Made by a program: the position numbers and the translations under genes. A stretch of 64,000 nucleotides of DNA, taken from Aricia agestis (Eukaryota; Arthropoda; Insecta; Lepidoptera; Lycaenidae). The stretch is from positions 2,552,001 to 2,616,000 of the forward strand of contig NC_056420.1 of assembly GCF_905147365.1 (NCBI RefSeq), in the 5' to 3' direction. Below the pieces are notes generated by a model. It searched no databases. It was not told the origin of the DNA and worked only from the letters and a program-made list of their open reading frames with translations. The number at the start of each line of letters is the position of its first letter. The stretch's first letter is position 1. Of this stretch, positions 63,165-64,000 are shown piece by piece.

Positions 63165-64000
63165 CACTGCAGTACACGCGCCCCTTTTTTTACACCAGTA
63201 CTCGCGTGGCCTACCATGGTAGGCCATCTAAAAATCTTAATTGTTTTCATAATAATTATTATTAAATTAAAATGACAAATAAAATCAAAAATATAATTAA
63301 TTAACTTACTTTTAAAATCAAAAAATATTTAATTAATTATTAAATTACTGAAAAATCAACAAATTTGTGAATTTCTATGAAAATGCGACAAAAATCGTAC
63401 TGGTGAAATCAAAGATGTGTATTCCTAATGTGACACTAAAATAAGTTAGACTTTTGCTTGTTTTATGTTATTCAAGATACGATCCTACTTATAGGTCAGA
63501 ATAAAACCAGAAACGACAAATCTACCACCACTTTCTTGGCGATCAAATTTCGGCTAACATGCAGCATTGACATTGCCCCATACGTCATATCAGTGGGGCT
63601 AAATCGTGTTGGATGCTTAAAAAATACTGAACTTTTCAACATAAAATACTTATAAGTTATTTCTTCTGTTTAAAAACTCAATTATTTCTATATTTTGATT
63701 ATTTTTTTCCAAGAATAAACGACCCTAAACTTCAGAACACACCGGATTAGCTCATTTTCATACAAGTGTGACTCCTAGACTGAGGTTTACAAAACTGGTC
63801 AATATTTGTCACTTGTATTACCCTCGATCGCTTATTTTGTTACAGCAGCCATCTTAGATCACAATTTTCCATTTCAAAATTCACATCAAAAGCCTGACGG
63901 GGAAATTACACAACCAGCACTAATGGCGCTAAGTTTTCATTGTGAAAACTACAAAATAGATTATTTATTTATTTATTAAATACTTAGCACTAGTTAAATA
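63165..64000. other. Unassigned AT-rich DNA to window end
   Basis: Perfect 18-bp palindrome GGCCTACCATGGTAGGCC at about 63208-63225. The 65-codon frame at 63458-63655 has no recognised domain. Confidence 0.3.

Overview
The window is AT-rich insect nuclear DNA, almost certainly from a moth or butterfly (Lepidoptera). This is inferred from its repeats: many Lep1-like Helitron fragments that end in a small hairpin plus CTAG, tRNA-derived SINEs, a 330-bp SINE-like family, and several MITE families with TA, TTA or 6-bp target duplications. There is no bacterial-style gene organisation, CRISPR array, rRNA gene or free-standing tRNA gene. Most of the 64 kb is repeat-derived, with insertions nested inside older insertions.

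Layout. 1-1.1 kb: the start of a minus-strand coiled-coil/ORF1-like gene running off the left edge, and a THAP-finger-like relic. 1.5-17 kb: dense Helitron, SINE, MITE and LINE debris, including a MITE nested in another MITE at 13.2 kb. 17.5-18.7 kb: an isolated GC- and CpG-rich island with splice-donor-like sites, the best candidate for a host promoter and first exon. 19-23.5 kb: SINEs, hairpins and unassigned DNA. 23.5-28.9 kb: a Helitron remnant, a recent 701-bp tandem duplication, and a nearly intact RTE-type LINE with a perfect 12-bp target duplication, all within a 29-bp inverted repeat. 30-45 kb: an exceptionally long (TA)n tract, palindromic Helitron derivatives, SINEs and MITEs. 46.9-49.5 kb: a minus-strand head-to-tail trio of intronless three-transmembrane proteins resembling the BAP31 (B-cell receptor-associated protein 31) family. 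50.7-52.0 kb: the 3' end of an RNase H-bearing LINE. 52-64 kb: more nested elements, a decayed LINE, and a possible exon of a membrane transporter at 55.4 kb.

The most gene-like content is the BAP31-like cluster. All three proteins keep the spacing of three membrane segments and an Arg-Asn/Arg-rich entry into segment 3 that typifies BAP31. Only the first keeps a cytosolic tail ending in a KxKxx ER-retrieval signal. The first and second genes lie in one continuous frame separated by a single TAA. I do not know of a described lepidopteran system of this kind, but I cannot search, so novelty is only a suggestion.

The repeats also give a relative chronology. The LINE at 54.4 kb is younger than the Helitron it splits. 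The 6-bp-TSD MITE at 13.3 kb is younger than the TA MITE it splits. The RTE LINE is younger than the 29-bp inverted-repeat unit. The abundant SINE-like family carries the same 3' tail as a CR1/Jockey-like LINE whose remnants lie in the same window, which is the arrangement expected if the SINE is mobilised by that LINE.
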